Part shown: one piece after another, positions 35,798 to 43,874 of the stretch
Numbering within the stretch: position 1 is the first letter of the stretch
Layout: every line of letters starts with the position of its first letter
From: Flavobacterium soli DSM 19725
GTDB lineage: Bacteria > Bacteroidota > Bacteroidia > Flavobacteriales > Flavobacteriaceae
Direction: 5' to 3'
DNA: 64,000 nt
Assembly (NCBI RefSeq): GCF_000422705.1
Contig: NZ_AUGO01000007.1
Coordinates: 62,001 to 126,000, forward strand
Notes under the pieces: generated by a model
Told to the model about the DNA's origin: nothing
The model's database searches: none
What the model saw: the letters and a program-made list of their open reading frames with translations, nothing else
Translations under genes and position numbers: made by a program

Positions 35798-36418
35798 ATG
35801 AATTTCCATATCAAACTCATTTTCATTTTACTGTTTTTTACAAACAGTTATGCCCAAGAAATAAAATGTGGTTGGTATGGAAAGAAATCCATTGCCGAAA
35901 GGGATAAAATGTTTCCTTTCAGTGAGGCTAAAAAAGTGTTGCTGATTTCATTTATTTCAACTGACGGAAGTAACATTTTAGTTCTTGATGATGATACTAG
36001 AATAGCTTTAGACACCACCAACATTGATAAATATCAAGTAAAATATTTAAAGTCATTTACTTTTTATCAAAACAAGGCTATCAAAAAATATTTTGCTAAA
36101 GAAATAGTTGAAATCGACAAGAATCAAATTGATACAATAAGTAACTTGCTATTCAATTACAAAATAAAAAATACTGATAAAATAAAAGGAGGAATCGATA
36201 TTAAATGTTACACCCCTAGAAATGCTATTTTATTTTTAGACGAAAACAATAAAGTCATTTCAAATTTTGAAATATGTTTTGAATGTACGCAAGCTTACTT
36301 TTTCCCCGACCCATATAAAATCAATGAATTAGTAAGCCAAAAAAATTGTCATGAAAGAATGACGATTTTAAAAGATTTTTTTAAGTCTAATGGTATAAAA
36401 TATGGCATCGAAAAATAA
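35798..36418 (+). CDS. hypothetical exported protein
   Basis: Starting at MNFHIKLIFILLFFTNSYAQ, the 206-residue product has a Sec signal peptide. An earlier frame into glmM (from 35756) would destroy this signal, so the ATG at 35798 is chosen. The mature part is basic and contains four to five cysteines (IKCGWYGKK, IKCYTPR, FEICFECTQ, NCHERM), perhaps disulfide-linked in the periplasm. I do not recognise a family. It starts 10 bp after glmM and ends 6 bp before the deformylase gene, so it is in the same transcript. Confidence 0.75.
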   Translation: MNFHIKLIFILLFFTNSYAQEIKCGWYGKKSIAERDKMFPFSEAKKVLLISFISTDGSNILVLDDDTRIALDTTNIDKYQVKYLKSFTFYQNKAIKKYFAKEIVEIDKNQIDTISNLLFNYKIKNTDKIKGGIDIKCYTPRNAILFLDENNKVISNFEICFECTQAYFFPDPYKINELVSQKNCHERMTILKDFFKSNGIKYGIEK

Positions 36419-36424
36419 TATACA

Positions 36425-37072
36425 ATGAAAAACACCACACTACTCCTTTTCCTTCTAATAGCAACGAATCTTTCTGCCCAAAAATTTACCAAGGAAGAAA
36501 AAAAGCTCATCCAATCCGGAGATGTAAAAACAATGATGAAAGTCATTCAAATTACCGATAAAAAAGAGCTAAAAATCTTGACAAGTGTTTCCACAGATGT
36601 TGACCCAAAGGATGAATTATTGCCAGTACTAGCCGAAAGAATGTTCCTTTCAATGCGTGATCCAGCCAATCCAGGAATTGGAATCGCAGCGCCACAAGTT
36701 GGGATTAACAAAAATGTTTTTTGGGTTCAACGTTTTGACAAGGAAGGCGAGCCATTTGAATTTTATCTGAATCCGAAAATCATTTGGCGTTCGGCATTAT
36801 TGCGAAAAGGAATGGAAGGCTGTCTTTCGATTCCAGATATTGATGGAGAGGTTTTGAGAAATTACACGATCAAGTTGACCTATTTTGATAGAGATGGAAA
36901 GTTTCACGAAGAAATAATCGAAGGCTTCACGGCTGTAGTTTTCCAACACGAATATGACCACTTGAACGGAATTTTATTCACCGACAGAATAAAGGAGCAA
37001 GAAAAACTTGAAGTTTCGAACGTTAGTGGGCAAATAAACCTATTTTTGGAAAAAAAATTAAGAAGACAATAA
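36425..37072 (+). CDS. peptide deformylase family protein with N-terminal signal peptide
   Basis: All three deformylase motifs are intact: GIGIAAPQ (residues 84-91), EGCLS (131-135) and QHEYDH (174-179), which supply the Cys and two His ligands of the metal and the catalytic Glu. Unusually, the protein starts with MKNTTLLLFLLIATNLSAQ, a convincing Sec signal peptide, and about 60 further residues before the catalytic core. Canonical deformylase is cytosolic and acts on nascent chains. This one should be periplasmic or lipid-facing, with an unknown substrate. It is likely a second deformylase-like enzyme. It sits 6 bp after an exported unknown and 9 bp before a membrane protein. Confidence 0.88.
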   Translation: MKNTTLLLFLLIATNLSAQKFTKEEKKLIQSGDVKTMMKVIQITDKKELKILTSVSTDVDPKDELLPVLAERMFLSMRDPANPGIGIAAPQVGINKNVFWVQRFDKEGEPFEFYLNPKIIWRSALLRKGMEGCLSIPDIDGEVLRNYTIKLTYFDRDGKFHEEIIEGFTAVVFQHEYDHLNGILFTDRIKEQEKLEVSNVSGQINLFLEKKLRRQ

Positions 37073-37081
37073 ATCAACAAA

Positions 37082-37393
37082 ATGGAAAAAAGAGAATTAC
37101 CCAATGCAACAGCAGTTTTAGTTTTAGGAATTATATCAATCGTTTTAAGCTTTTGCTATGGTATTTTCGGAATAATATTAGGAATTATAGCATTGGTTTT
37201 GTCCAATAAAGATTTAAAATTATACAATGCAAATCCTGAAATTTATAATGGCATCCAAAATTTAAGAGCAGGAAGAATCTGTGGAATCATTGGATTAAGC
37301 ATCGGTTCATTATTTTTCCTTATACTGATTGCTTATTTGATATTTATCGGTTCTATTTTACTTCCGTTGGCTGCTGGTGCCGCAGCCGCTTAA
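37082..37393 (+). CDS. CCC-motif/DUF4190-like small membrane protein
   Basis: The 103-residue protein has two main hydrophobic segments (about 10-37 and 68-95). An intervening soluble loop contains SNKDLKLYNANPEIY and NLRAGRICGIIGLSIG. This pattern matches the CCC-motif membrane proteins of Flavobacteriaceae, although the cysteine cluster is reduced here to SFCYG. The function is unknown. It is the last gene of the glmM transcript, 9 bp after the deformylase and just before a terminator. Confidence 0.75.
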   Translation: MEKRELPNATAVLVLGIISIVLSFCYGIFGIILGIIALVLSNKDLKLYNANPEIYNGIQNLRAGRICGIIGLSIGSLFFLILIAYLIFIGSILLPLAAGAAAA

Positions 37394-37407
37394 AAATATA
37401 ATTCCAA

Positions 37408-37446
37408 AAAAAAGAGGCTGAATAATTAAATTCAGCCTCTTTTTTA
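37408..37446. terminator. bidirectional terminator between the glmM operon and proline dehydrogenase
   Basis: AAGAGGCTGAAT and ATTCAGCCTCTT form a 12-bp stem with A-run before and T-run after, serving both convergent units. Confidence 0.9.
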
Positions 37447-37450
37447 TATT

Positions 37451-38620
37451 TTATTTTCCTTTTCTTCGATTACGTTCAGTTTTGATAAGCGTCAGTTCAC
37501 GACTGGTTTGCCCCGCAACCGAAGTATTTTCTTCCGCTCGACGGATCAAATACGGCATCACATCTCTAACAGGTCCAAATGGCAAATATTTCGCAACATT
37601 ATATCCGTTTTCAGCCAAGTTATAACTGATATTGTCACTCATTCCGTATAGCTGACCAAACCAAATTCGATCATCATTCTTTTCAATATTGTTGATTCGC
37701 ATCAAATCCATCAATTTATAAGAACTCAATTCATTATGGGTTCCTGCAAAAATGGCCATTTTCTCCAAATGTTCGACCATATAAACCACTGCGGCATCAT
37801 AATTCACATCAGTAGCTTCTTTTGTAGCACAAATCGGGGACGGGTATCCTTTTTCTTCTGCACGCTTGATTTCCTTTTCCATGTAGGCTCCACGAACCAA
37901 TTTCATTCCGATATAAAAACCGTCTTGTTTGGCTTGTTCATGTAATTTTTTCAAATAATCCAAACGATCCCAACGGTACATTTGCAAGGTGTTGAAAACA
38001 ATGGCTTTTTCCCTATTGTATTTTTTCATCATTTCAGCAACCAAATCATCGGCGGCATCTTGCATCCAACTTTCTTCGCCATCAATCAATAAGGCAACAT
38101 CTTTATCGTGAGCGGCTTTACAAACTTGGTCGAAACGCTCCACTACTCTATTCCATTCTGCTTGTTCTTCGGTATTCAAAGTTTGGCCTTCGCCTAATTT
38201 TTCATACAATTCAAAACGTCCAAAACCTGTTGGCTTGAAAACTGCAAACGGAATGGATTTTTTTTCTTCGGCAAAATCAATCGTCTTCAAGGTCATTTCC
38301 AAAGCAGCATCAAATTGGGCTTCTTCCTCTTTTCCTTCAACGGAATAATCCAAAACCGATGAAACGCCTTTTGTAAACATTTTATCTACCACCGGCAAAC
38401 AATCGTTTTCATTTACACCACCACAGAAATGATCAAAAACCGTGGCTCGAATCAAACCTTCAACGGGCAAATGTGCCTTTATGGCAAAATTGGTAACGGC
38501 TGTTCCAATTCTCACCAAAGGCTGGCTATCAATTAGTTTGAATAAAAAATAAGCCCTATCAAGTTCGGTATCACTTTTTAAAGAAAAGGCAACTTGTGTA
38601 TTATTGAAGATTTTTTCCAT
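37451..38620 (-). CDS. proline dehydrogenase
   Basis: The 389-residue flavoenzyme is a stand-alone PRODH (not fused to P5C dehydrogenase). It has the barrel motifs LLIDGEESWMQDAAD, MKLVRGAYMEKE (FAD/proline site), AGTHNELS and FGQLYGMSDNISYNLA, and ends with the substrate-binding PYLIRRAEENTS, whose paired arginines hold proline. It oxidises proline to pyrroline-5-carboxylate and reduces quinone. CAAATATA at 38670-38677 (TATATTTG on the minus strand) is a probable -7 box. From memory this gene is usually a direct neighbour of aroB in flavobacteria; here five genes lie between them. Confidence 0.93.
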   Translation of the reverse strand: MEKIFNNTQVAFSLKSDTELDRAYFLFKLIDSQPLVRIGTAVTNFAIKAHLPVEGLIRATVFDHFCGGVNENDCLPVVDKMFTKGVSSVLDYSVEGKEEEAQFDAALEMTLKTIDFAEEKKSIPFAVFKPTGFGRFELYEKLGEGQTLNTEEQAEWNRVVERFDQVCKAAHDKDVALLIDGEESWMQDAADDLVAEMMKKYNREKAIVFNTLQMYRWDRLDYLKKLHEQAKQDGFYIGMKLVRGAYMEKEIKRAEEKGYPSPICATKEATDVNYDAAVVYMVEHLEKMAIFAGTHNELSSYKLMDLMRINNIEKNDDRIWFGQLYGMSDNISYNLAENGYNVAKYLPFGPVRDVMPYLIRRAEENTSVAGQTSRELTLIKTERNRRKGK

Positions 38621-38695
38621 ATGGGTCGTGACGAAAATGGTAAATTACTACTGAAAATTTAAGATTGCACAAATATAATTAGAATCTGATATTTT

Positions 38696-40123
38696 TTATT
38701 CTGAAAAGGCTATTCTTTTTATCATTCCGTTAAAAATAAAAAAATGGAACGGCAACATGCTGTACCAATACAACCTGCCGAAAATTCCTCTCGGTCGAAA
38801 TGTGGCAATTTGGTGCAAATAATTGTCATCATCGATTCGAAATTCTAGCCAAGCTTCTCCTGGAAGTCGCATTTCTGCAAAAAGCAAAAGCCGCTTATTT
38901 TCTCTATCGGCTAACAAAACACGCCAAAAATCTAGCGAATCACCATTGTCTAAATTCGTTGGACTCGTTCGGCCGCGACGTAAACCTACTCCTCCAAAAA
39001 GCTTGTCAATCATACCTCGGGTTTTCCACATCCAATTTCCATAATACCAACCTTTTACGCCACCAATAGACCAAATATTATCCAATACTTGACTCGGATT
39101 TGTAATCTTGATTTTTTTACTGTCTTTCAAGCATCCGAACTTTGGAATTTGAATATAGTTTTTCAAATTGGTTCCGAAACGGCTTGTCGTCAAACTATCT
39201 TTCCAACTTGAAATTACTAAGTTTTGTTCTATTTTTTGAAAGGCAAGCTGAATCGCTTCGACATAGGAAATTGGTTTGATGTCGAGCATTTTTTGCAGTC
39301 GGTTGTCTTTGCAAATCACTTCGACTTTCATACTATCCACCAAGTTCATTGCTAATTTATAGGAAGTTGACGTCACGAAATACAACCAATACGACGATAA
39401 TTTGGGTGTCATGAACGGCAAGGTCACAATCGCCAATTTGATACCTCGTGTTTTGGCATACAATTGCAACATTTGCTTGTAGGTAATCACGTTTGGACCA
39501 CCAATATCAAAGGCTTCGTCGAAACAATCAGTTCTGTTTTGAACGCCAATCAGATATTTCATCACATCCCGAATGGCAATGGGTTGTGTTTTGGTTAACA
39601 CCCATCTTGGCGTGACCATAACAGGCAATTTTTCGCATAAATCTCGGATAATTTCAAAAGAAGAACTGCCTGAACCCACAATGATTCCGGCTTTGAGAAC
39701 CGTCAAATGGTGTTTTCCGTTAGATAATATTTTTTCGACATTATTTCGTGAAAGCATGTGTTTGGAAAGCTTTGGATCGTTGACAATTCCACTTAAATAA
39801 ATCACCTGCCTTACCTTCATATATTCCGAATATTGATTGAAATTTTCGGCAGTTTTGGCTTCCATCACATCAAAACTTTCGGTAGAACTGGACATCGAAT
39901 GAATCAAAAAATAAGCAATATCAATATTTTCAGGACAATTACCAAAGTTGAAATCCTCTAAAAAATCGACCTCCCAAATCTTAATGAGTGAAGCTGTTTC
40001 GGTATCAAGCCCTAATCGATTTGCATCCCTAACAGCACAAATGATTTCGTGCCCTTGACTGAGCAATTCTGGAAGCAATCGTCGGCCTACATAGCCATTT
40101 GCACCTGTTAGTAAGATTCTCAT
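38696..40123 (-). CDS. SDR family oxidoreductase with C-terminal DUF2867 domain
   Basis: The 475-residue protein starts with an atypical short-chain dehydrogenase domain (MRILLTGANGYVGRRLLPEL, the NAD(P)-binding G-x-x-G-x-x-G). Its YSEYMKVRQVIYLSGI region stands in place of a classical YxxxK site. The C-terminal 150 residues (GWYYGNWMWKTRGMIDKLFG, LRRGRTSPTNLDNGDSLDFW) are DUF2867. This fusion commonly accompanies cry-DASH photolyases and singlet-oxygen responses. The substrate is unknown. It is the last gene of the light-associated operon, 18 bp after the photolyase gene. Confidence 0.88.
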   Translation of the reverse strand: MRILLTGANGYVGRRLLPELLSQGHEIICAVRDANRLGLDTETASLIKIWEVDFLEDFNFGNCPENIDIAYFLIHSMSSSTESFDVMEAKTAENFNQYSEYMKVRQVIYLSGIVNDPKLSKHMLSRNNVEKILSNGKHHLTVLKAGIIVGSGSSSFEIIRDLCEKLPVMVTPRWVLTKTQPIAIRDVMKYLIGVQNRTDCFDEAFDIGGPNVITYKQMLQLYAKTRGIKLAIVTLPFMTPKLSSYWLYFVTSTSYKLAMNLVDSMKVEVICKDNRLQKMLDIKPISYVEAIQLAFQKIEQNLVISSWKDSLTTSRFGTNLKNYIQIPKFGCLKDSKKIKITNPSQVLDNIWSIGGVKGWYYGNWMWKTRGMIDKLFGGVGLRRGRTSPTNLDNGDSLDFWRVLLADRENKRLLLFAEMRLPGEAWLEFRIDDDNYLHQIATFRPRGIFGRLYWYSMLPFHFFIFNGMIKRIAFSE

Positions 40124-40141
40124 TTTTATAATTTTATCGAA

Positions 40142-41434
40142 TTAATTTTTGAGCCATAAATTTCTAAACGCTTTATTTTTGTCATAATCATTCGCTTGTT
40201 TTTCGATATTGAAATAACGATTGCCTCTTGGGTCGTTACCAACTCCTGCCAAGTATGCCCAATTTCCCCAATTACTACAAACATCATAATCAACAAGTTG
40301 CTGTTCAAAATAGGCTGCTCCAAAACGCCAATCGAGTTTCAAATCATTGCATAAATAACTCGCAACGTTTTGACGTCCACGGTTGCTCATAAAACCTGTC
40401 ATTTTTAATTCGAGCATATTGGCATCAACAAAATCGACTCCCGTTTTTCCATCGATCCATTCCTGCAATTGATGCTGATTGTTTTTATTGACTTGAATTC
40501 CTTTGCTTTGTATTCCTGCTTTTTGAAAAAATTTAGCATTGTATTTTTTCATCATAAACCTGAAATAATCACGCCACATCAACTCAAAAACCAACCAATA
40601 GGTCGAATCATTTGCTCCAAATTGGTGTTCATATTTGATAATTTCCTGGTAAATAAATCGTGGTGAAATACAACCCATTGACAGCCAAGCCGAAAATTTA
40701 GACGAATAATCGGAGCCAACGAGTCCGTTTCGAGTTTCTTTATAAATTGAAAGTGATTTTGTTTCAAAAAAATAATGGTTCAATCGTTTGATGGCTTCGG
40801 TTTCTCCACCTTTAAAATGTATCGCAGCTCTTTTGTCTATTGGTATAAATTCTAAATCTAATGCTTCGAAAGAAGGCAATTCTAAAGTTGGTATTTGAGG
40901 AGAAATGATTTCCTTTGGAGCTTCAAAAGCATTTCGAATCACAGCATCTTTTTCCGTTTTTTTTCTGAAATTGGTAAAAACATCTGGAATATCTTTTATC
41001 GAAAAAGGTAAATCTTCGGCATGATATAAAGTACTGGTGCTAATTGTTTCAAACTCACATTTCAGTTTAAAAAGTGTAGTTTGAACCAAAGATTCCGTTT
41101 GTTTTTCTTCAAATGCAACTTCTCTTTTTGCAAAAACTTTTGAAACTTTAAATTGCTGTACCATTTTAGGAATTTCGATTTCGGGTTTTCCTTTCAAAAT
41201 CAATAATCCCGAACCTAATGCTCTTAAACTTTTATCTAGATCTTTCAAAGATTCGAGTAAAAATTGAGTCCTGTAACTTCCCGTTTTTTTAAATCCGTAT
41301 TCAGTTGTTCCAAAATGAGCCTCATCAAAACAATAAACAGTAATAATGCTATTGCTTTGTGCAATTGCTTTTAGCAACGTTTCATTATCGTGCAAACGCA
41401 AGTCGGTTTTGAACCAAACAATGGAGGTTTTCAT
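40142..41434 (-). CDS. cryptochrome/photolyase, DASH type
   Basis: The 430-residue protein has an N-terminal photolyase alpha/beta domain (TSIVWFKTDLRLHDNETLL) and a C-terminal FAD domain. FAD contacts are visible in GSDYSSKFSAWLSMGCISPR and GFMSNRGRQNVASYLCNDL. GAAYFEQQLVDYDVCSNWGNW is a strong DASH-type signature. DASH proteins repair cyclobutane dimers in single-stranded or looped DNA and can act as blue-light sensors. It bears no extra C-terminal signalling tail. It lies in an operon with DUF2256, DUF2452, TIGR03643 and SDR-DUF2867 genes. Confidence 0.94.
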   Translation of the reverse strand: MKTSIVWFKTDLRLHDNETLLKAIAQSNSIITVYCFDEAHFGTTEYGFKKTGSYRTQFLLESLKDLDKSLRALGSGLLILKGKPEIEIPKMVQQFKVSKVFAKREVAFEEKQTESLVQTTLFKLKCEFETISTSTLYHAEDLPFSIKDIPDVFTNFRKKTEKDAVIRNAFEAPKEIISPQIPTLELPSFEALDLEFIPIDKRAAIHFKGGETEAIKRLNHYFFETKSLSIYKETRNGLVGSDYSSKFSAWLSMGCISPRFIYQEIIKYEHQFGANDSTYWLVFELMWRDYFRFMMKKYNAKFFQKAGIQSKGIQVNKNNQHQLQEWIDGKTGVDFVDANMLELKMTGFMSNRGRQNVASYLCNDLKLDWRFGAAYFEQQLVDYDVCSNWGNWAYLAGVGNDPRGNRYFNIEKQANDYDKNKAFRNLWLKN

Positions 41435-41494
41435 ATCTATTTCTTCTTAAAGATCATGGGTTAAAAAGGCAAAAAAAAAAATCAAAAAACTATT

Positions 41495-41632
41495 TTACTT
41501 TTTACTTCTACATTTATCACTGCAATATTTTACGTCTTCCCAAACTTTTTCCCACTTTTTTCTCCAAGAAAAAGGTCGGTTGCAAACCAAGCAGATTTTT
41601 GAAGGCAAGTTTTGTTTTTTTACACCTTTCAT
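41495..41632 (-). CDS. DUF2256 small zinc-ribbon-like protein
   Basis: The 45-residue protein has the conserved pattern of DUF2256. It contains [18 protein letters not shown] followed by [12 protein letters not shown], giving two Cys pairs (CxxC and CxxxC) that should bind zinc. It is strongly basic, and nucleic-acid binding is likely but unproven. Its ATG overlaps the stop of the DUF2452 gene by four bases (ATGA). DUF2256 genes are found beside cry-DASH genes in many bacteria and are easily missed because of their size. Confidence 0.9.
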   Translation of the reverse strand: MKGVKKQNLPSKICLVCNRPFSWRKKWEKVWEDVKYCSDKCRSKK

Positions 41633-42060
41633 CTTACATCAAAAGTAATCTTAGAAGGACTTTCATAAAGCAAAATCCACTTTTTATCGCTATTCAATTT
41701 GAAGGTTCCAATGTGTTCCTTGTTCCATTCTTGTGGTGCAATCAACGACAGGAAATGCACCCCATCTTCGCCTACATATAAATGATAAATTTCGCCAACT
41801 ACAGGCTCAAATGAAAACTTGGCATTGTAAACCAACTCATTCCATTGATATTCTTGCATTAAATTTTGATACTGTAATTTGAGTTCGTCAAACTTGTTTT
41901 GAAATTCTTTATTTATAGTATCAATCCCACGACTTTTCCAACCTACAACATCATCCACTTTAATTGCAGGTGCACCAACATTGGTTCCGTAAGGCAAAAT
42001 TGCAGCGTTATATCCTTTTTCATCAGAAAAAACGATGTTATCAGGTTTTTTAGTTTCCAT
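41629..42060 (-). CDS. DUF2452 domain-containing protein
   Basis: With the start at [20 protein letters not shown] the product has 143 residues. The frame is open up to 42183, but that region overlaps the upstream gene in another frame and is unlikely to be translated. The conserved elements are [20 protein letters not shown], a central helix with [18 protein letters not shown], and [19 protein letters not shown]. The function is unknown. It is cytosolic by composition. It lies within the photolyase operon, 13 bp after the TIGR03643 gene and overlapping DUF2256. Confidence 0.85.
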   Translation of the reverse strand: METKKPDNIVFSDEKGYNAAILPYGTNVGAPAIKVDDVVGWKSRGIDTINKEFQNKFDELKLQYQNLMQEYQWNELVYNAKFSFEPVVGEIYHLYVGEDGVHFLSLIAPQEWNKEHIGTFKLNSDKKWILLYESPSKITFDVR

Positions 42061-42073
42061 TTTTTTTTTAGCT

Positions 42074-42358
42074 TTAGTTACGCTTTGAAATTTTATTATT
42101 CGAAATAGCCCGTTGTCTGTTGCATTTGAATCTGTCGATTTCTTGAACACGTTTTCCAGCATGTTTTGTACTGCAATTTTCAACTCTTTCCCGCCACAAC
42201 TTATAACTGCTAAACTTCAATTCTTTTTTCATCAATACCTTTACATCGGCTTCAGCCAAACCAAATTGGAACTTTATGGCTTCAAATGGCGTTCTGTCTT
42301 CCCAAGCCATTTCGATGATTCTATCAATTTGAATCGCTGTTAATTGCTCTTTGTACAT
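42074..42358 (-). CDS. TIGR03643 family protein (DUF2805-like)
   Basis: The 94-residue product contains the full TIGR03643 core: LTAIQIDRIIEMAWEDRTPF, then IKFQFGLAEADVKVLMKKEL, then SYKLWRERVENCSTKHAGK. The first two segments look like a helix-turn-helix and would suit DNA binding. The family has no known function but almost always accompanies cry-DASH photolyases. It is the first gene of the light-associated operon. The start codon lies only 12 bp from the inner half of the TTGTTTAA dyad. Confidence 0.88.
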   Translation of the reverse strand: MYKEQLTAIQIDRIIEMAWEDRTPFEAIKFQFGLAEADVKVLMKKELKFSSYKLWRERVENCSTKHAGKRVQEIDRFKCNRQRAISNNKISKRN

Positions 42359-42370
42359 AAATAAATATTT

Positions 42371-42402
42371 TTGTTTAACTTTCTACAATTATAATTAAAC
42401 AA
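42371..42402. promoter_or_regulatory. dyad TTGTTTAA-N16-TTAAACAA upstream of the cry-DASH operon
   Basis: Half sites are at 42371-42378 and 42395-42402 with a 16-bp spacer. Read on the minus strand, toward the operon, the inner half continues as TTAAACAAAAATATTT. The same dyad, spacer length and flank occur at 57287-57326 upstream of the FAS1 gene. It could be the operator of a dimeric regulator or part of an alternative promoter. Confidence 0.7.
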
Positions 42403-42513
42403 AATTACAGCTTTTTTTTGAAGAAGATCTTTAATTTGACACAAAAAACATCTGGAGATACTTTAATGATGCAAAATAATATGTCTATTTTTGTTCAAAA
42501 TTTAAAAAGACCT

Positions 42514-43581
42514 ATGCAATCAATCCAAGCCGACGGATATTCTATTCATTTTAACGAGAAAGGATATGAAATTATCAATCAAATTGTGGTTGAAAAAAAA
42601 TATTCTTCGATTTTTATTGTGGTAGATGAAAACACAAATGAATTTTGTTTGTCTAAATTTCTACCTAATTTGGCAGTTGAAATTCCGATAGAAATCATCG
42701 AAATAGAAGCTGGCGAAGAAATAAAAAACATCATGACTTGTGTCCAACTTTGGTCGATTTTATCAGAACTTGGAGCCGATAGAAAAAGTCTGGTTCTAAA
42801 TCTGGGCGGTGGTGTAATTACCGATATGGGCGGTTTTGTAGCAGCAACTTTCAAGCGAGGAATTGATTTTATCAATATACCTACCACTTTATTAGGAATG
42901 GTTGATGCTTCAATTGGAGGAAAAAATGGTGTAGATTTGGATCATTTGAAAAATCAAATTGGCACGATCACAATTCCGCAAATGGTATTGATTGATACTT
43001 CTTTTTTAGAAACGCTTCGGCAGAATGAAATGCGATCGGGTCTAGCCGAAATGCTTAAACACGGACTCATTTACGACAAAAAATATTGGGAAAAATTTCT
43101 TGATTTAAGCCAAATCGATTTCGCCGATTTTGATACCTTAATATACGACTCGATCTTTATCAAAAATGAAATCGTAAAACAAGATCCGAGAGAAAACGGA
43201 ATCAGGAAAGCACTGAATTTCGGACACACTTTAGGTCATGCAATCGAAAGTTATTTTTTGGAAAACAAAAACAAGAAAAAATTGCTTCATGGCGAAGCGA
43301 TTGCCATTGGGATGATTTTGGAAAGCTACATTTCATGGAAAAAAGGTTTTTTGGCTGCAGATGAATATCTTCAAATTAAAACTACCCTAAAAAGTATTTA
43401 TGAAGAAGTTCTTTTTGATGAAAATGACTTGATTCCGATACAAGAATTGCTTGTTCACGACAAGAAAAATGAGTACGGAAACATTCAATTTGCGTTAATT
43501 GAAGGTATCGGAAACATCAAAATAAATCAAACAGTTGAAAATAAACTGATTAACGAAGCTTTCGAAGATTATAAATCTTAA
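42514..43581 (+). CDS. aroB: 3-dehydroquinate synthase
   Basis: From MQSIQADGYSIHFNEKGYEI the product has 355 residues, the usual size. In-frame ATGs at 42466, 42469 and 42481 and a TTG at 42418 would add 11-32 residues and seem less likely. NAD and metal motifs are visible: LNLGGGVITDMGGFVAATFKRG, FINIPTTLLGMVDASIGGKNG, then LNFGHTLGHAIE and HGEAIAIGM, which supply the Glu-His-His zinc ligands. It makes 3-dehydroquinate for the shikimate pathway. It diverges from the light-associated operon. Confidence 0.92.
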   Translation: MQSIQADGYSIHFNEKGYEIINQIVVEKKYSSIFIVVDENTNEFCLSKFLPNLAVEIPIEIIEIEAGEEIKNIMTCVQLWSILSELGADRKSLVLNLGGGVITDMGGFVAATFKRGIDFINIPTTLLGMVDASIGGKNGVDLDHLKNQIGTITIPQMVLIDTSFLETLRQNEMRSGLAEMLKHGLIYDKKYWEKFLDLSQIDFADFDTLIYDSIFIKNEIVKQDPRENGIRKALNFGHTLGHAIESYFLENKNKKKLLHGEAIAIGMILESYISWKKGFLAADEYLQIKTTLKSIYEEVLFDENDLIPIQELLVHDKKNEYGNIQFALIEGIGNIKINQTVENKLINEAFEDYKS

Positions 43582-43601
43582 TATTTTTTTAATTAAAAGC
43601 G

Positions 43602-43633
43602 TTGCATTTCGCCTAAATATTTTTTTACATTTG
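43602..43633 (+). promoter_or_regulatory. Bacteroidota-type promoter upstream of the speA leader
   Basis: TTG (43602-43604) and TACATTTG (43626-43633, TAnnTTTG) are separated by 21 bp. Transcription would begin at about 43636-43642, leaving a leader of about 235 nt before speA. Confidence 0.55.
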
Positions 43634-43638
43634 CCGTA

Positions 43639-43818
43639 ATGAACAAGACTTCAAATACAGGAAATTATTCTTTCGAAAGCAATGAAAACAATAAATCATT
43701 TATACGATTATTGAAGCAGTTTTTTGCGGGAAATGGATTAACAAATTCTGATTCTTGTTCGGATTCCAATAACTATCACGAAAAATTGCCTATCATTTAT
43801 GCAAATATTAGGGTTTGA
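43639..43818 (+). CDS. small ORF (59 aa) in the speA leader
   Basis: ATG at 43639 to TGA at 43818 encodes 59 residues, including NKSFIRLLKQFFAGNGL and a Ser/Asn/Asp-rich stretch, ending LPIIYANIRV. There is no signal peptide or known motif. The ATG coincides with the predicted transcription start, so translation would be leaderless. It may be a leader peptide, a small protein, or chance. The amphipathic helix and normal codon use favour a real product only weakly. speA begins 56 bp later. Confidence 0.4.
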   Translation: MNKTSNTGNYSFESNENNKSFIRLLKQFFAGNGLTNSDSCSDSNNYHEKLPIIYANIRV

Positions 43819-43874
43819 ATGGTGAGATTAAATAATTTTTACACTAATTTTAATCTTAAAACCTTGACAAATAA

